From contig JAEYOE010000031.1 in NCBI GenBank assembly GCA_023412005.1, positions 62,001 through 126,000 of the forward strand: a DNA stretch of 64,000 nucleotides, written 5' to 3'. Position 1 is the first letter of the stretch; every line of letters begins with the position of its first letter. Made by a program: the position numbers and the translations under genes. Below are positions 17,539 through 26,805 of this stretch, piece by piece. The notes below the pieces were generated by a model that was not told the origin of the DNA, did not search any database, and saw only the letters and a list, made by a program, of their open reading frames with translations. Origin of the DNA: Bacillota bacterium. Its GTDB lineage: Bacteria; Bacillota; Clostridia; Christensenellales; SZUA-584.

Positions 17539-18600
17539 ATGGAAAAAGTTTTAATGAAAGGCAATGAGGCGATTGCGGAAGCGGCGATTCAAGCGGGATG
17601 CCGTTTCTTCTTTGGTTACCCAATCACGCCTCAAAATCAAATCCCGGAATACATGTCGCGGCGCATGCCCGAGGTTGGCGGCACTTTTTTGCAGGCCGAA
17701 TCCGAGGTCTCCGCGATTAACATGGTGTACGGCGCGGCAGGTGCCGGTGCGCGCGTGATGACATCGTCTTCCTCCCCCGGTATCAGTTTGAAGCAGGAAG
17801 GCATCAGCTACATCGCCTGTGCGGAGCTGCCCTGCGTTATCGTCAACATGGTGCGCAGCGGGCCCGGCCTTGGCGGCATACTCCCCTCTCAGGGCGACTA
17901 TTTTCAGTCGGTCAAGGGCGGCGGCCACGGCGACTACCGCCTGATTGTGTACGCCCCGTCTTCCGTGCAGGAAGCAGCCGATTGCGTGATGGAAGCGTTC
18001 GAAGCGTCGGATTATTACCGCGTGCCCGCGCTGGTACTGGGCGACGGCATGATCGGCCAGATGATGGAGCCGGTGGAGTTTACACAGCCCAAAAAACGCA
18101 CCCAGAAAGAAAAAACCTGGGCAGCAACCGGTTATGACGGCAAAAAAGAACGCGCTGTGATCAACTCGCTGTATATCGAGGCGGAGGCCATGAGCGCCGT
18201 GAACGCGCGTATGCAGGGCGTTTACCGCGAGATTGAAAAGAATGAAACGCAGTACGAAGAATACATGATGGACGACGCAGAGTTCGCCATCGTCGCCTAC
18301 GGAACCACATCGCGCGTGGTGCGCAACGCCATCAGCAAGGCGCGCAACGAGTTCGGCATCAAAGCCGGGCTGATTCGCCCCATCACTGTATGGCCTTTTC
18401 CGTATGCACCAATAGCGCAGGCGGCCAAGAGGGTGAAAGGCATACTGGCGGTGGAGATGAGCACAGGCCAGATGGTAGAAGACGTGCGCCTTGGCGCGAA
18501 CGGTGCCTGCCCCGTGTCTTTCGTCGGCACCACCGGCGGCATTGTGCCCACACCCAAGCAGATCATCGAAAAATTAGTAGAAATGAAGGAGGGAATGTAG
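17539..18600 (+). CDS. vorB: 2-oxoacid:ferredoxin oxidoreductase, alpha subunit (VorB-type)
   Basis: The 353-residue pyrimidine-binding subunit of a 2-oxoacid:ferredoxin oxidoreductase. It starts MEKVLMKGNEAIAEAA, has GYPITPQNQIPEYM (about 28-41), the QAESEVSAINMVYGAAGAG segment with the glutamate that activates TPP (about 53-71), and a C-terminal transketolase-like domain ending in a GGIVPTPKQI segment. The family oxidatively decarboxylates 3-methyl-2-oxobutanoate or 2-oxoglutarate to the acyl-CoA. ATG is preceded by AAGGTGG. The beta subunit begins 1 base after the stop. Confidence 0.92.
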   Translation: MEKVLMKGNEAIAEAAIQAGCRFFFGYPITPQNQIPEYMSRRMPEVGGTFLQAESEVSAINMVYGAAGAGARVMTSSSSPGISLKQEGISYIACAELPCVIVNMVRSGPGLGGILPSQGDYFQSVKGGGHGDYRLIVYAPSSVQEAADCVMEAFEASDYYRVPALVLGDGMIGQMMEPVEFTQPKKRTQKEKTWAATGYDGKKERAVINSLYIEAEAMSAVNARMQGVYREIEKNETQYEEYMMDDAEFAIVAYGTTSRVVRNAISKARNEFGIKAGLIRPITVWPFPYAPIAQAAKRVKGILAVEMSTGQMVEDVRLGANGACPVSFVGTTGGIVPTPKQIIEKLVEMKEGM

Positions 18601-18601
18601 G

Positions 18602-19339
18602 ATGGCTATGGTATTTAAAAAGACGCCTGTGATGACCGACGTTCCTTTTCACTATTGCCCCGGCTGTACGCATGGTATTGCGCACCGTCTGGTTGCCGAA
18701 TGCATTGAAGAAATGGGCCTGCAGGAAAAAGCCATTGGCATCGCGCCGGTGGGCTGCGCTGTGTTTGCCTATAAATATTTCAATATCGACATGTTTGAAG
18801 CGGCTCACGGTCGCGCTCCGGCTGTGGCGACCGGTGCAAAACGCGTGCACCCCGAGAACCTCGTGTTCACATACCAAGGCGACGGCGACTTAGCCTCCAT
18901 CGGTGCGGCGGAGATTGTACACGCGGCGGCGCGCGGCGAGAAGATCACGACGATATTTATCAACAATGCAATATACGGCATGACAGGCGGCCAGATGGCC
19001 CCGACAACGCTGGTGGGACAGAAGACCACCACCTCACCATTCGGCCGCGACGCGAGCCTCTGCGGCTTCCCTGTGCGTGTTTCCGAAATGCTCTCAACAC
19101 TGGATGGCGCAGCTTATATTGAACGTGTATCTCTTCACGATGTGCCGAATATCAACAAAGCGAAGAAAGCCATACGCAAGGCGTTTGAAACACAAATGTC
19201 TGGCAAAGGCTTTTCGCTCGTGGAGCTGCTCTCCACCTGCCCGACCAACTGGGGGCTTAGCCCCGTAGAATCGCTTGACTGGCTCAAGGACAATATGATT
19301 CCGTATTATCCGCTGGGCGTTTTCAAGGAGGCGAAGTAA
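18602..19339 (+). CDS. vorA: 2-oxoacid:ferredoxin oxidoreductase, beta (TPP-binding) subunit
   Basis: The 245-residue diphosphate-binding TPP subunit. It contains the early YCPGCTHG motif (about 18-25) and the TPP motif GDGDLASIGAAEIVHAA (about 96-112) followed by NNAIYGMTGGQMAPTT. No extra cluster-binding domain is present, consistent with electrons leaving through the separate delta subunit. RBS GGAGGGAAT overlaps the end of the alpha gene, and the gamma gene starts 1 base after its stop. Confidence 0.93.
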   Translation: MAMVFKKTPVMTDVPFHYCPGCTHGIAHRLVAECIEEMGLQEKAIGIAPVGCAVFAYKYFNIDMFEAAHGRAPAVATGAKRVHPENLVFTYQGDGDLASIGAAEIVHAAARGEKITTIFINNAIYGMTGGQMAPTTLVGQKTTTSPFGRDASLCGFPVRVSEMLSTLDGAAYIERVSLHDVPNINKAKKAIRKAFETQMSGKGFSLVELLSTCPTNWGLSPVESLDWLKDNMIPYYPLGVFKEAK

Positions 19340-19340
19340 C

Positions 19341-19883
19341 ATGACGAATGAAATCATTATGGCGGGCTTCGGCGGTCAAGGCGTGCTGCTGATGGGTCAG
19401 CTGCTGGCCTATGCGGGTATGTACGAAAACAAAAACGTCTCCTGGCTGCCTTCATATGGCCCTGAAATGCGCGGCGGTACCGCCAACTGCAATGTCATCG
19501 TATCGGACGAGCCGGTCGGCTCCCCCGTTGTGACGGATGCGGACGCGGTGATTGTGATGAACAAGCCGTCTCTAGATATGTTCGAGAAGGCGTTGAAGCC
19601 GGGCGGCGTGCTTTTTATCAATTCGTCGCTGATCGACAAAAAAGCGACGCGCGATGATATTGAGGTGCATTATGTTCCCGTAAATGACATTGCGGCGGAG
19701 GTTGGCAATGCGCGCACCGCGAACATTGTGATGCTTGGCGCTTATGTGGCCTCCTCTGGGGCTGTTTCCAAAAAGAGCGTGATTGAGGCGGTGGAATATG
19801 TACTCGGCAAGGGAAAAGCGCATTTGATACCGGTTAATGAAAAAGCGTTTGACGAAGGCGCAAAGGTCGTACAAAACGCATAA
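19341..19883 (+). CDS. vorC: 2-oxoacid:ferredoxin oxidoreductase, gamma subunit
   Basis: The 180-residue CoA-side subunit. It begins with the family hallmark GFGGQGVLLMGQLLA (about 9-23) and contains SYGPEMRGGTANC (about 38-50). It completes the four-subunit enzyme; AAGGAGGCGAAGTAAC overlaps the beta gene end and serves as the ribosome site. Its last 57 coding bases have a diverged second copy at 22.86 kb. A terminator follows within 10 bases. Confidence 0.93.
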   Translation: MTNEIIMAGFGGQGVLLMGQLLAYAGMYENKNVSWLPSYGPEMRGGTANCNVIVSDEPVGSPVVTDADAVIVMNKPSLDMFEKALKPGGVLFINSSLIDKKATRDDIEVHYVPVNDIAAEVGNARTANIVMLGAYVASSGAVSKKSVIEAVEYVLGKGKAHLIPVNEKAFDEGAKVVQNA

Positions 19884-19890
19884 ATCAAGA

Positions 19891-19916
19891 AGAGCTTCCC
19901 CGGAGGCTCTTTTTTT
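19891..19916 (+). terminator. Terminator of the 2-oxoacid oxidoreductase operon
   Basis: A 9-bp stem AGAGCTTCC/GGAGGCTCT (one G:T pair) followed by seven T, directly after the gamma gene. The remaining gap to katA (19917-20120) shows TTGACT at 20009-20014 but no good -10; I see no convincing PerR box. Confidence 0.88.
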
Positions 19917-20120
19917 ATAAGCATTTTTGACGATAGCGCCAACTTTGGCCATAATCACCGGCCTAAAGTATGTTCATTTATAACCATCTCTTATCATATC
20001 CGTCATGGTTGACTTTTTTATCCTTATTAATATTCGTTTGCATTATTAATAACGGAATGATAAAATAAATACACTACGCAGATGCTGATCATCAGCATTA
20101 ATAAAGAACAGGAGGCAATG

Positions 20121-21623
20121 ATGGAAAAACACAAACGACTAACCAACGAAGTCGGCGCACCGATAGTCGACAATGAGAACTCAATCACGGCGGGTCCCCG
20201 GGGGCCAGTCGTTATGCAGGATGTGTGGCTTATGGAAAAAATGGCCCACTTTAACAGGGAGGTCATTCCCGAACGCCGTATGCATGCCAAAGGCTGGGGT
20301 GCTTACGGCAAGCTGACGGTCACCCATGATATTTCGCAGTATACGAAAGCAAAGGTATTGCAGCCTGGTAAGGAAACAGAGCTGTTTATCCGCTTTTCCA
20401 CCGTCGCCGGCGAGCGCGGCGCAGCCGACTGCGAACGCGATATACGCGGGGTTGCCGTCAAGTTTTATACCGAAGAAGGAAACTGGGACCTCGTCGGCAA
20501 CAACACGCCTACTTTTTTCATCCGGGACGTTCACAATTTTTCCGATCTGAATCGCGCGGTCAAGCGTGACCCCCAAACAGGTCGCCGCTCGGCGCAAAAT
20601 AACTGGGACTTTTGGACACTGCTTCCCGAATGCTTTCATCAGATTACTGTTGTCATGAGCGACAGAGGTATCCCCGCCTCTTTCAGAAACATGCATTTCT
20701 TCGGTGAGCATACGTTCTCGCTATACAACGCAAAAAACGAACGCGTTTGGTGCAAATTCCACTTCAAAACAAAGCAAGGCATAAAAAACCTGTCCAATGA
20801 AGAAGCCGCGAAAATCAACGGTATGGACCGGGAGTTCCACGGAAAGGATCTTTTTGAGGCCATAGAACGGGGCGATTATCCGCAGTGGACCATGTATATT
20901 CAGGTGATGACCGAACAGCAGGCCAAAGAACACTATGAGAATCCGTTTGATATTACCAAGATCTGGCGCCATAAGGAATACCCGCTCATCGAGGTCGGAG
21001 TGCTGGAACTTAACCGCAATCCCGAAAATTATTTTGCCGAGGTTGAACAGTCCGCCTTTACTCCCGCCCATGTGGTTCCGGGCATAGGATTTTCTCCGGA
21101 CCGCTTTTTGCAGGGCCGTTTGTTTGCTTACGGAGACGCTCAGCGGTATCGATTGGGTGTGAACCACAACCTGATCCCCGTCAATCAGGCAAAATGCGAG
21201 GTCAGCGATTACCATCGCGATGGCGCAATGCGTGTGGATGGCAACTATGGCGGAACACCCGCTTATTCGCCCAACAGCTACGGTGCGTGGACAGCTCAGC
21301 CCGAGGTGATGGAACCGCCGCTGGATCTTAATGGCGCGATGTACCGTTACGACCCGAAGGACGACCCCACCGACGACTGTTTCCGTGCCGGAGGCGATTT
21401 GTGGCGCGTGCTCACCGAGGATAAAAAGCAGATATTGATTGATAACACCGCCGGGGACATTGCGCCGTGTACGGAAAATATCAAGTACCGCCACGCGGTT
21501 CACTGCTACCTTGCTGATACGGAGTATGGCGAACGCTTCACCCAAGCGGCCGGTCTTGACATCGCCAAGGTCAAAGAGCTTGCAAAGCTCGACCATAGCG
21601 GCCTGATTGCTGCGACCATATGA
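20121..21623 (+). CDS. katA: Monofunctional heme catalase
   Basis: Disproportionates hydrogen peroxide in the cytosol. The 500-residue length fits small-subunit catalases. Visible motifs are the catalytic His in [12 protein letters not shown] (His 55), the [20 protein letters not shown] block, the distal Asn in [12 protein letters not shown], and the proximal heme ligand Tyr in [14 protein letters not shown] (around 337). AGGAGG lies 5 bases before the ATG at 20121; an ATG one codon earlier is too close. The gene is alone, next to an oxygen-sensitive ferredoxin enzyme, so a role in protection from oxygen is a fair inference. Confidence 0.97.
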   Translation: MEKHKRLTNEVGAPIVDNENSITAGPRGPVVMQDVWLMEKMAHFNREVIPERRMHAKGWGAYGKLTVTHDISQYTKAKVLQPGKETELFIRFSTVAGERGAADCERDIRGVAVKFYTEEGNWDLVGNNTPTFFIRDVHNFSDLNRAVKRDPQTGRRSAQNNWDFWTLLPECFHQITVVMSDRGIPASFRNMHFFGEHTFSLYNAKNERVWCKFHFKTKQGIKNLSNEEAAKINGMDREFHGKDLFEAIERGDYPQWTMYIQVMTEQQAKEHYENPFDITKIWRHKEYPLIEVGVLELNRNPENYFAEVEQSAFTPAHVVPGIGFSPDRFLQGRLFAYGDAQRYRLGVNHNLIPVNQAKCEVSDYHRDGAMRVDGNYGGTPAYSPNSYGAWTAQPEVMEPPLDLNGAMYRYDPKDDPTDDCFRAGGDLWRVLTEDKKQILIDNTAGDIAPCTENIKYRHAVHCYLADTEYGERFTQAAGLDIAKVKELAKLDHSGLIAATI

Positions 21624-21781
21624 CCGTCTGCGTATAAAACAACAACATGAATCAGCCGTAGCCTTGGCCTTACCGGGCGAAGCCAAAATCCCAAAGGGCA
21701 ATGGAACAGCACCTGCGCCCTTTGGGCTGCGGCTGTATAATTCTTATTACAAGCAAAAAACGGCAACAGCTATGGTGCTAT

Positions 21782-22177
21782 ATGATCGTTAAAAATGTGA
21801 TTTTAATTTTACTCGGCTTTATACTGCTAATCCTCGGGACTTTCGGCATCTTTCTGCCCATATTGCCGACGACACCTTTTTTTATCGGCGCGGCGGCATG
21901 CTTCAGCTGCGCTCCGAGGTTGACAGCGCAGCTAATGCGCATTCCTCTTTTCAACAAGTACATACTAAATTACAAACACCGGACGGGGCTGCCCCGAAAA
22001 ACGGTTATTGTCAGTCTTGTGTTCTTGTGGGTGACGCTTCTGATTTCCTGCATTCTGACGATGTCAGTCTGGATCACCTTCCTGCTTGGCGTTATCGGCA
22101 TCTGCGTCTCTGTCCATATCCTCATGATCTCAAAACCCAGAACGAAGAGAACGGGAACGAAATATGAAAACACATAA
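21782..22177 (+). CDS. DUF454 (YbaN-like) membrane protein
   Basis: A 131-residue integral membrane protein. The sequence from ATG 21782 has LLGFILLILGTFGIFLPILPTTPFFI, a pattern characteristic of the DUF454/YbaN family, then three further hydrophobic segments and a basic tail. Function unknown in the family. A longer frame runs upstream to 21701, but those residues are polar and unlike the family. No strong ribosome site is visible. The 3' end overlaps the next gene by 14 bases, suggesting coupling. Confidence 0.75.
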   Translation: MIVKNVILILLGFILLILGTFGIFLPILPTTPFFIGAAACFSCAPRLTAQLMRIPLFNKYILNYKHRTGLPRKTVIVSLVFLWVTLLISCILTMSVWITFLLGVIGICVSVHILMISKPRTKRTGTKYENT

Positions 22178-22808
22178 ACTGCCTGTTTATTTCGAGAGCC
22201 TGTTTAATATTCTCTATTTGAGCACAGCGGTCTTCCTTGGAATCCGCATGCTGCTGATTGGCGTCTCGGTCCAAAGAACACTATTTGGCATTATGGCACT
22301 TATACTTGCGGCCGGGGATGCCTGTCATCTCATCCCGCGCATCGCCGCAGGATTTGCCTCTGACCGACAGCGCTTTGCCCGGTCACTTGGCTACGGCAAA
22401 ATGATCACGTCGGTCAGCATGACGCTTTTCTATGTGTTTTTATGGCACATTGGCATCACAGCGTTTTCATTAACGGAGATATGGTATGGAACGCTGGCTG
22501 TCTATATATTGGCGATTTGGCGCATTGTCATATCCGTTCTCCCGCAGAACCGATGGGGCTCTGACAGCTCGCCGGCTTCATGGGCTGTTTACCGCAATAT
22601 ACCGTTTCTTATGCTGGGCGGTATGGCCTGCATCCTTTTCTTTTTGTATCGCAGCGCAGCGGGCTTTGAGCATATGTGGCTCGCTGTTCTTTTGAGCTTT
22701 GCATTTTATCTGCCGGTTGTGATCTGGTCAAAAAAGTATCCGCCCATCGGTATGATGATGCTGCCGAAAAGCTGCGTTTATATCTGGATTATCACAATGG
22801 GGTTATAG
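22164..22808 (+). CDS. Hypothetical multi-pass membrane protein
   Basis: A 214-residue protein with about seven hydrophobic helices and few charged residues outside short loops. I do not recognise the family. It starts inside the end of the DUF454 gene (14-base overlap) after GGGAACGAAAT, so the two are probably co-translated and may act together at the membrane. It is followed by the repeat-rich remnant region. Confidence 0.7.
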   Translation: MKTHKLPVYFESLFNILYLSTAVFLGIRMLLIGVSVQRTLFGIMALILAAGDACHLIPRIAAGFASDRQRFARSLGYGKMITSVSMTLFYVFLWHIGITAFSLTEIWYGTLAVYILAIWRIVISVLPQNRWGSDSSPASWAVYRNIPFLMLGGMACILFFLYRSAAGFEHMWLAVLLSFAFYLPVVIWSKKYPPIGMMMLPKSCVYIWIITMGL

Positions 22809-22857
22809 AGGTTTGGGAGACGTAAGAGATGTTTTATCTCATTCCTCGAAGCGACGC

Positions 22858-22956
22858 ATGGACAAGGCGCATTTGATACCGGTTAATGATAAGGCGTTTG
22901 ACGTAGGCGCGAAAATCGTAAAACAGCTGACTAAGTTTATCATCAAGGGGCTGTGA
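22858..22956 (+). pseudogene. 3' remnant of a second 2-oxoacid oxidoreductase gamma-subunit gene
   Basis: Reads DKAHLIPVNDKAFDVGAKIV, then continues KQLTKFIIKGL and stops. The first 20 residues match the C-terminus of VorC (KAHLIPVNEKAFDEGAKVV). Over 57 bases the DNA differs at about 7 positions from 19.82-19.88 kb. No upstream gamma-subunit sequence is present, so this is the tail of a deleted paralogue. It has a different extension from the intact copy, so it is not a simple recent duplication. Confidence 0.8.
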
Positions 22957-22972
22957 AAACGGCCTCTTTTTG
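22946..22972 (+). terminator. Terminator retained by the gamma-subunit remnant
   Basis: Stem AGGGGC/GCCTCT (22946-22951 with 22962-22967) followed by TTTTT. It overlaps the remnant's stop, consistent with an original gene end. Confidence 0.65.
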
Positions 22973-22992
22973 CTTTCAAAGAAGTTACTTAT

Positions 22993-23114
22993 GTATGTCA
23001 TTGATATAGAAAGTCTCTAATTTCGGTCATCCTGAGGAGTGAAGCGACGAAGGATCTGTTGCAACAGATTCTATTCCACTTCGTAGTCACTTCGCTACAC
23101 TCGTTCAGAATGAC
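22993..23114. repeat. Dispersed intergenic repeat, family 1, copy 1
   Basis: The core 23026-23114 has terminal inverted repeats GTCATCCTGAG and TTCAGAATGAC and internal CGAAGGATCTGTTG and CAGATTCTATTCCACTTCGTAG. A flank (22993-23025) is shared with the 44.2-kb copy. Part of the core recurs at 50.6 kb. Non-coding, MITE-like structure. Confidence 0.8.
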
Positions 23115-23181
23115 GGTAATCGTGGTTTTTCGTTTATTGTTGGCTTAAGCACATGAAGATTCCGTTGAAGCGTAAACGATC

Positions 23182-23249
23182 GACTACGAAGTGGACTGGA
23201 ATCCTATGTTTAAAGCGTTTTGCAACGGGATGCTTTCCACTGCGTAGTC
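23182..23249. repeat. Inverted repeat related to family 1
   Basis: Arms GACTACGAAGTGGA (23182-23195) and TCCACTGCGTAGTC (23236-23249) differ at one of 14 positions and can fold into a hairpin. The arm sequence is the reverse complement of the CACTTCGTAGTC core in copy 1, so this is a rearranged piece of the same family. Confidence 0.65.
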
Positions 23250-23398
23250 ACGTCCTTCGCTCCTCATCAAGACATGCGGAGGGTTTTTTCGACAATCTAA
23301 GAGGCTGAAAAAATGCTTTTTTATATCTGTATATATATGATTCCTCCGAGATATTTATCGCGCAAGAAGAGTGCGAAAAGGCGATCATTGAACTTTGC

Positions 23399-23426
23399 AA
23401 AAAGACCCCCGGTCTCCCGAGAGTCT
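23399..23426 (-). terminator. Terminator of the branched-chain amino acid operon
   Basis: On the minus strand a 10-bp stem (23417-23426 with 23403-23412; AGACTCTCGG/CCGGGGGTCT with G:T pairs), loop GAGA, followed by TTTTT. It lies about 45 bases beyond the ilvB stop. Confidence 0.8.
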
Positions 23427-23472
23427 CTTGCGAAGCTTTTTGTAAATATTCAGTTTTTTAAATTAATTGATT

Positions 23473-25128
23473 TTAAGAGATATTCATCAGAATATTATCA
23501 ATCGCAGCCCCCGGCGGCACCATCGGCAGCACCATCGCATCCTGCGGAATCACGCAGTGTATCAGCGACGGTACATCCTTCTCCATGGCCGCCTTCAGCG
23601 CCTCCTTAAACCCTTCCGCATCTTCAACCTTCTGCGCGAAATACCCAAAACCACGCGCAATCGCGCAAAAATCCATCGGCGGCAGCGTGGTCTCCGAATA
23701 GCGCTTGTTAAACAGCAGCGTCTGCCACTGGCGCACCATCCCAAGCGTGTTGTTATCAAACAATATCGTGATAACCGGTATGTTATAACGCGTCGTGGTC
23801 GCCATCTCATTCAGGTTCATTCTCAGGCATCCGTCGCCGGTGATATGAATCACTGTCTTTTCCGGGCTCGCGACCTTCGCCCCTATTGCCGCGCCGAGGC
23901 CGTACCCCATTGTACCGAGGCCGCCCGACGTTAAGAACTTGTTGTGCTTCTTAAACGGGAAATACTGCGCTGTCCACATTTGATGCTGGCCCACATCCGT
24001 CACGATAATCGCGTCCTCACCGAGGCGCTCATCAATGGCTTCCATGATCTGCTTCGGCAGATGATCCGCCGGAATATGCGCTTCGTTCTCCGCCTTCCAT
24101 TCATTCACGCTTTTCACCCACTCAGGGTGCTGTTTCTTTGGCATATGCGGATTGATCTCGCTGAGTGCCGTTTTGATATCCTGAATCACATGCAGATGCG
24201 TCGGAATATTCTTGTTAACTTCAGACGCATCGATATCGATCTGAATGATCTTCGCGTGCGACGCGAACTTGCTTACATCACCCGTTACGCGGTCGCTGAA
24301 ACGCGCGCCGAGAACCAGCAGCAAATCGCAGTTCTGAAACGCCATGTTGCTCGCCTTCGTGCCATGCATGCCCACCAGCCCCATGTAAAGCGGATGCTTT
24401 GTCGGGAATGAACTGACACCCATCAGCGTGCTGGCCACAGGCGCATCAAGCTTTTCAGCCAGCTCAAACAGCGCGTCTCCCGCGCCGGACAGCACCACGC
24501 CGCCACCGGCGAGAATAACGGGCCGTTCGGCCTTCTCCACCAGTTCTATGATTTGCGCTGTCGGCACCTCTGTGTATTTGCATGAAATCACATAGTTTTC
24601 TTCCGGCGGCGTGTACTCGCAAAGCTGCGTAAACAAATCGCTCGTGATGTCGATCAGCACCGGGCCGGGGCGTCCGCAGCGCGCGAACGCAAATGCCTCG
24701 CGGAACACATCCGAAATACGCGTGATGTCTTTAATTTGGTAGTTGTGCTTGGTAATGGGCATCGAAACGCCCATGATATCCACTTCCTGAAAGCTGTCGG
24801 TGCCGAGCAGCTTGGCTGGCACGTTGCCCGTAATCGCCACCATAGGTATCGAATCCATATAAGCTGTCGCGAGGCCCGTCACAAGGTTCGTGCAACCGGG
24901 TCCCGATGTCGCAATGCATACACCAACCTTGCCTGTTGCGCGCGCATAACCGTCTGCTGCGTGCGAAGCGCCCTGCTCGTGAGCCGTCTCGATGTGCGTA
25001 ATCGTCGAGCGCTCATCGTATAGCGCGTCGTATAGCTTGATGACCTTGCCGCCCGGATACCCGAAAACGGTATCCACGCCCTCACGTTTGAGGCATTCCA
25101 TGATGATTTGTACGCCTGTCAACTGCAT
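23473..25128 (-). CDS. ilvB: Acetolactate synthase, large (catalytic) subunit
   Basis: TPP- and FAD-dependent enzyme condensing pyruvate with pyruvate or 2-oxobutanoate, first common step of BCAA synthesis. The 551 residues start MQLTGVQIIMECLKREGVDTVFGYPGGKV; the activating Glu is in TAHEQGASHAADGYAR (about 46-62); the TPP/Mg motif GDGCLRMNLNEMATT lies near residue 430. Unusually, it is last in the operon, far from its small subunit IlvN, which is first. It starts 12 bases after ilvD. Confidence 0.95.
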   Translation of the reverse strand: MQLTGVQIIMECLKREGVDTVFGYPGGKVIKLYDALYDERSTITHIETAHEQGASHAADGYARATGKVGVCIATSGPGCTNLVTGLATAYMDSIPMVAITGNVPAKLLGTDSFQEVDIMGVSMPITKHNYQIKDITRISDVFREAFAFARCGRPGPVLIDITSDLFTQLCEYTPPEENYVISCKYTEVPTAQIIELVEKAERPVILAGGGVVLSGAGDALFELAEKLDAPVASTLMGVSSFPTKHPLYMGLVGMHGTKASNMAFQNCDLLLVLGARFSDRVTGDVSKFASHAKIIQIDIDASEVNKNIPTHLHVIQDIKTALSEINPHMPKKQHPEWVKSVNEWKAENEAHIPADHLPKQIMEAIDERLGEDAIIVTDVGQHQMWTAQYFPFKKHNKFLTSGGLGTMGYGLGAAIGAKVASPEKTVIHITGDGCLRMNLNEMATTTRYNIPVITILFDNNTLGMVRQWQTLLFNKRYSETTLPPMDFCAIARGFGYFAQKVEDAEGFKEALKAAMEKDVPSLIHCVIPQDAMVLPMVPPGAAIDNILMNIS

Positions 25129-25140
25129 GTTATTTCCCCC

Positions 25141-26802
25141 TTATTCCAAAATCGCGCCCTTGTCCGCCGACGATACCATGCGCGCGTAACGGTAGAGCCA
25201 GCCGCTCTTCACACTGAGCTCGCGTTTTTCGAGCCCGGCGAGCCGTTTATCGATTGTCTGTTGATCCACCTTCAAATTGAGCTTGCGTGCGGGGATATCG
25301 ATCTCTATCGTATCGCCCTCTTCAATCACGGCAATCACGCCGCCCGCCTGCGCCTCGGGAGACACATGGCCGATGGCCGCGCCCCTTGTGGCGCCGCTGA
25401 AGCGTCCGTCTGTGATCAGCGCGACGGTTTTGTCCATACCCATGCCCGCAAGCGCGGACGTGGGGCTCAGCATTTCGCGCATGCCAGGCCCCCCCGACGG
25501 GCCTTCATACCGTATCACGACGACATCGCCGTCGTTGATCTTTCTGTCGTATATCGCCTTTATTGCCGCTTCCTCGCCGTCGAACACGCGCGCGGGGCCG
25601 CTGTGCTTCATCATTTCGGGTGCCACAGCCGATTGCTTCACCACCCCGCCGTCCGGCGCGATGTTGCCGCGCAGTATCGCGATGCCGCCTTCTCTGGAAT
25701 GCGGCTTATCGAAGCTCTTGATGACGTTTGCGTCAAGAATCACCGCGCTGCTCACAGCGTCGCCGATCGTTTTGCCCGCAACACACATGGCGTTTATCTT
25801 TATCAATCCGTTCTTTTTCAGCTCATTCAACACCGCATAGACGCCGCCTGCCGCATGCAGATCGACGATGTGGATACGGCTGGCCGGCGCAAGCTTGCAC
25901 AGGTTCGGCGTTCTCTTGCTGATTTGATCCACCAGATTAAGGCTCAGCTTGACGCCGCATTCGTTCGCAATCGCGGGCAGATGCAGCACGGAATTCGTCG
26001 AGCAGCCAAGCGCCATATCGAGCGACAAGCCGTTTTCAAACGCGTCCGGTGTCATAATATCGAGCGGCTTTAAGTCCATATCGAGCAGCTTCATCAGCTG
26101 CATACCGCTCTGCTTGGCGTGACGAATGCGCGCCGCATGCACGGCCGGAATCGTTCCGTTGCCGCTGAGCGCCATACCGAGCGCTTCGGTCAGGCAGTTC
26201 ATGCTGTTGGCCGTAAACATGCCGGAGCACGAGCCGCAGCCCGGGCAGACGGAGTTTTCGAGCTTATCCAGCTCCTCAATGCCCACCTTGCCTGCGCTGT
26301 ACGCGCCCACCGCTTCAAATATCGTGGTCAGGCTCGCGTCCACGCCATCCAGATCTTTACCCGGCATCATCGGGCCGCCGGATACGAATATCGAGGGGCG
26401 GTTGAGGCGCGCGGCTGCCATCAGCATGCCGGGCACAATCTTGTCACAGTTCGGCACAAAGGCGACCGCGTCAAACCCGTGCGCCATCACCATCGATTCG
26501 ATCGAATCCGCAATCAGCTCCCGCGTTGCAAGCGAATACTTCATGCCCGCGTGCCCCATCGCGATACCGTCGCAAACGCCGATGCACGGCACCATGATGG
26601 GCGTACCGCCCGCCATGCGAATACCATCGGCCACGGCCTTAGCCACCTTATCAAGATGGATGTGGCCGGGTACGATCTCGCTCTGCGCCTGCACGATGCC
26701 AATAAGCGGGCGGGCGATTTCCTCGTCCGTATAGCCCATCGCTTTAAACAAAGACCGGTGCGGCGCTCTGTCCGCGCCTTTTTTCACACTGTCACTGATC
26801 AT
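25141..26802 (-). CDS. ilvD: Dihydroxy-acid dehydratase
   Basis: Iron-sulfur enzyme that dehydrates 2,3-dihydroxy acids to 2-oxo acids in Val/Ile synthesis. The 553 residues contain the cluster-binding Cys motifs [11 protein letters not shown] (about 117-127) and [18 protein letters not shown] (about 188-205), and a later [16 protein letters not shown] segment. It lies 3 bases after leuB. Long antisense open frames across this gene result from its codon bias and are not genes. Confidence 0.97.
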   Translation of the reverse strand: MISDSVKKGADRAPHRSLFKAMGYTDEEIARPLIGIVQAQSEIVPGHIHLDKVAKAVADGIRMAGGTPIMVPCIGVCDGIAMGHAGMKYSLATRELIADSIESMVMAHGFDAVAFVPNCDKIVPGMLMAAARLNRPSIFVSGGPMMPGKDLDGVDASLTTIFEAVGAYSAGKVGIEELDKLENSVCPGCGSCSGMFTANSMNCLTEALGMALSGNGTIPAVHAARIRHAKQSGMQLMKLLDMDLKPLDIMTPDAFENGLSLDMALGCSTNSVLHLPAIANECGVKLSLNLVDQISKRTPNLCKLAPASRIHIVDLHAAGGVYAVLNELKKNGLIKINAMCVAGKTIGDAVSSAVILDANVIKSFDKPHSREGGIAILRGNIAPDGGVVKQSAVAPEMMKHSGPARVFDGEEAAIKAIYDRKINDGDVVVIRYEGPSGGPGMREMLSPTSALAGMGMDKTVALITDGRFSGATRGAAIGHVSPEAQAGGVIAVIEEGDTIEIDIPARKLNLKVDQQTIDKRLAGLEKRELSVKSGWLYRYARMVSSADKGAILE

Positions 26803-26805
26803 TTT

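Noticed and set aside
19917..20120. PerR or Fur box upstream of katA
   Set aside because: The A+T-rich stretch has short inverted pieces, but nothing close enough to the TTATAAT-type consensus.
20721..21701. A 326-codon frame antisense to katA
   Set aside because: Shadow of the catalase codon usage; no motif or start signal.
23330..23458. A 40-codon open frame without start, reading YDSSEIFIAQEECEKAII and onward to a stop, just downstream of ilvB on the opposite strand
   Set aside because: It looks faintly protein-like, but it has no start or ribosome site, matches nothing I know and overlaps the operon terminator. It may be a gene scrap; not supportable.
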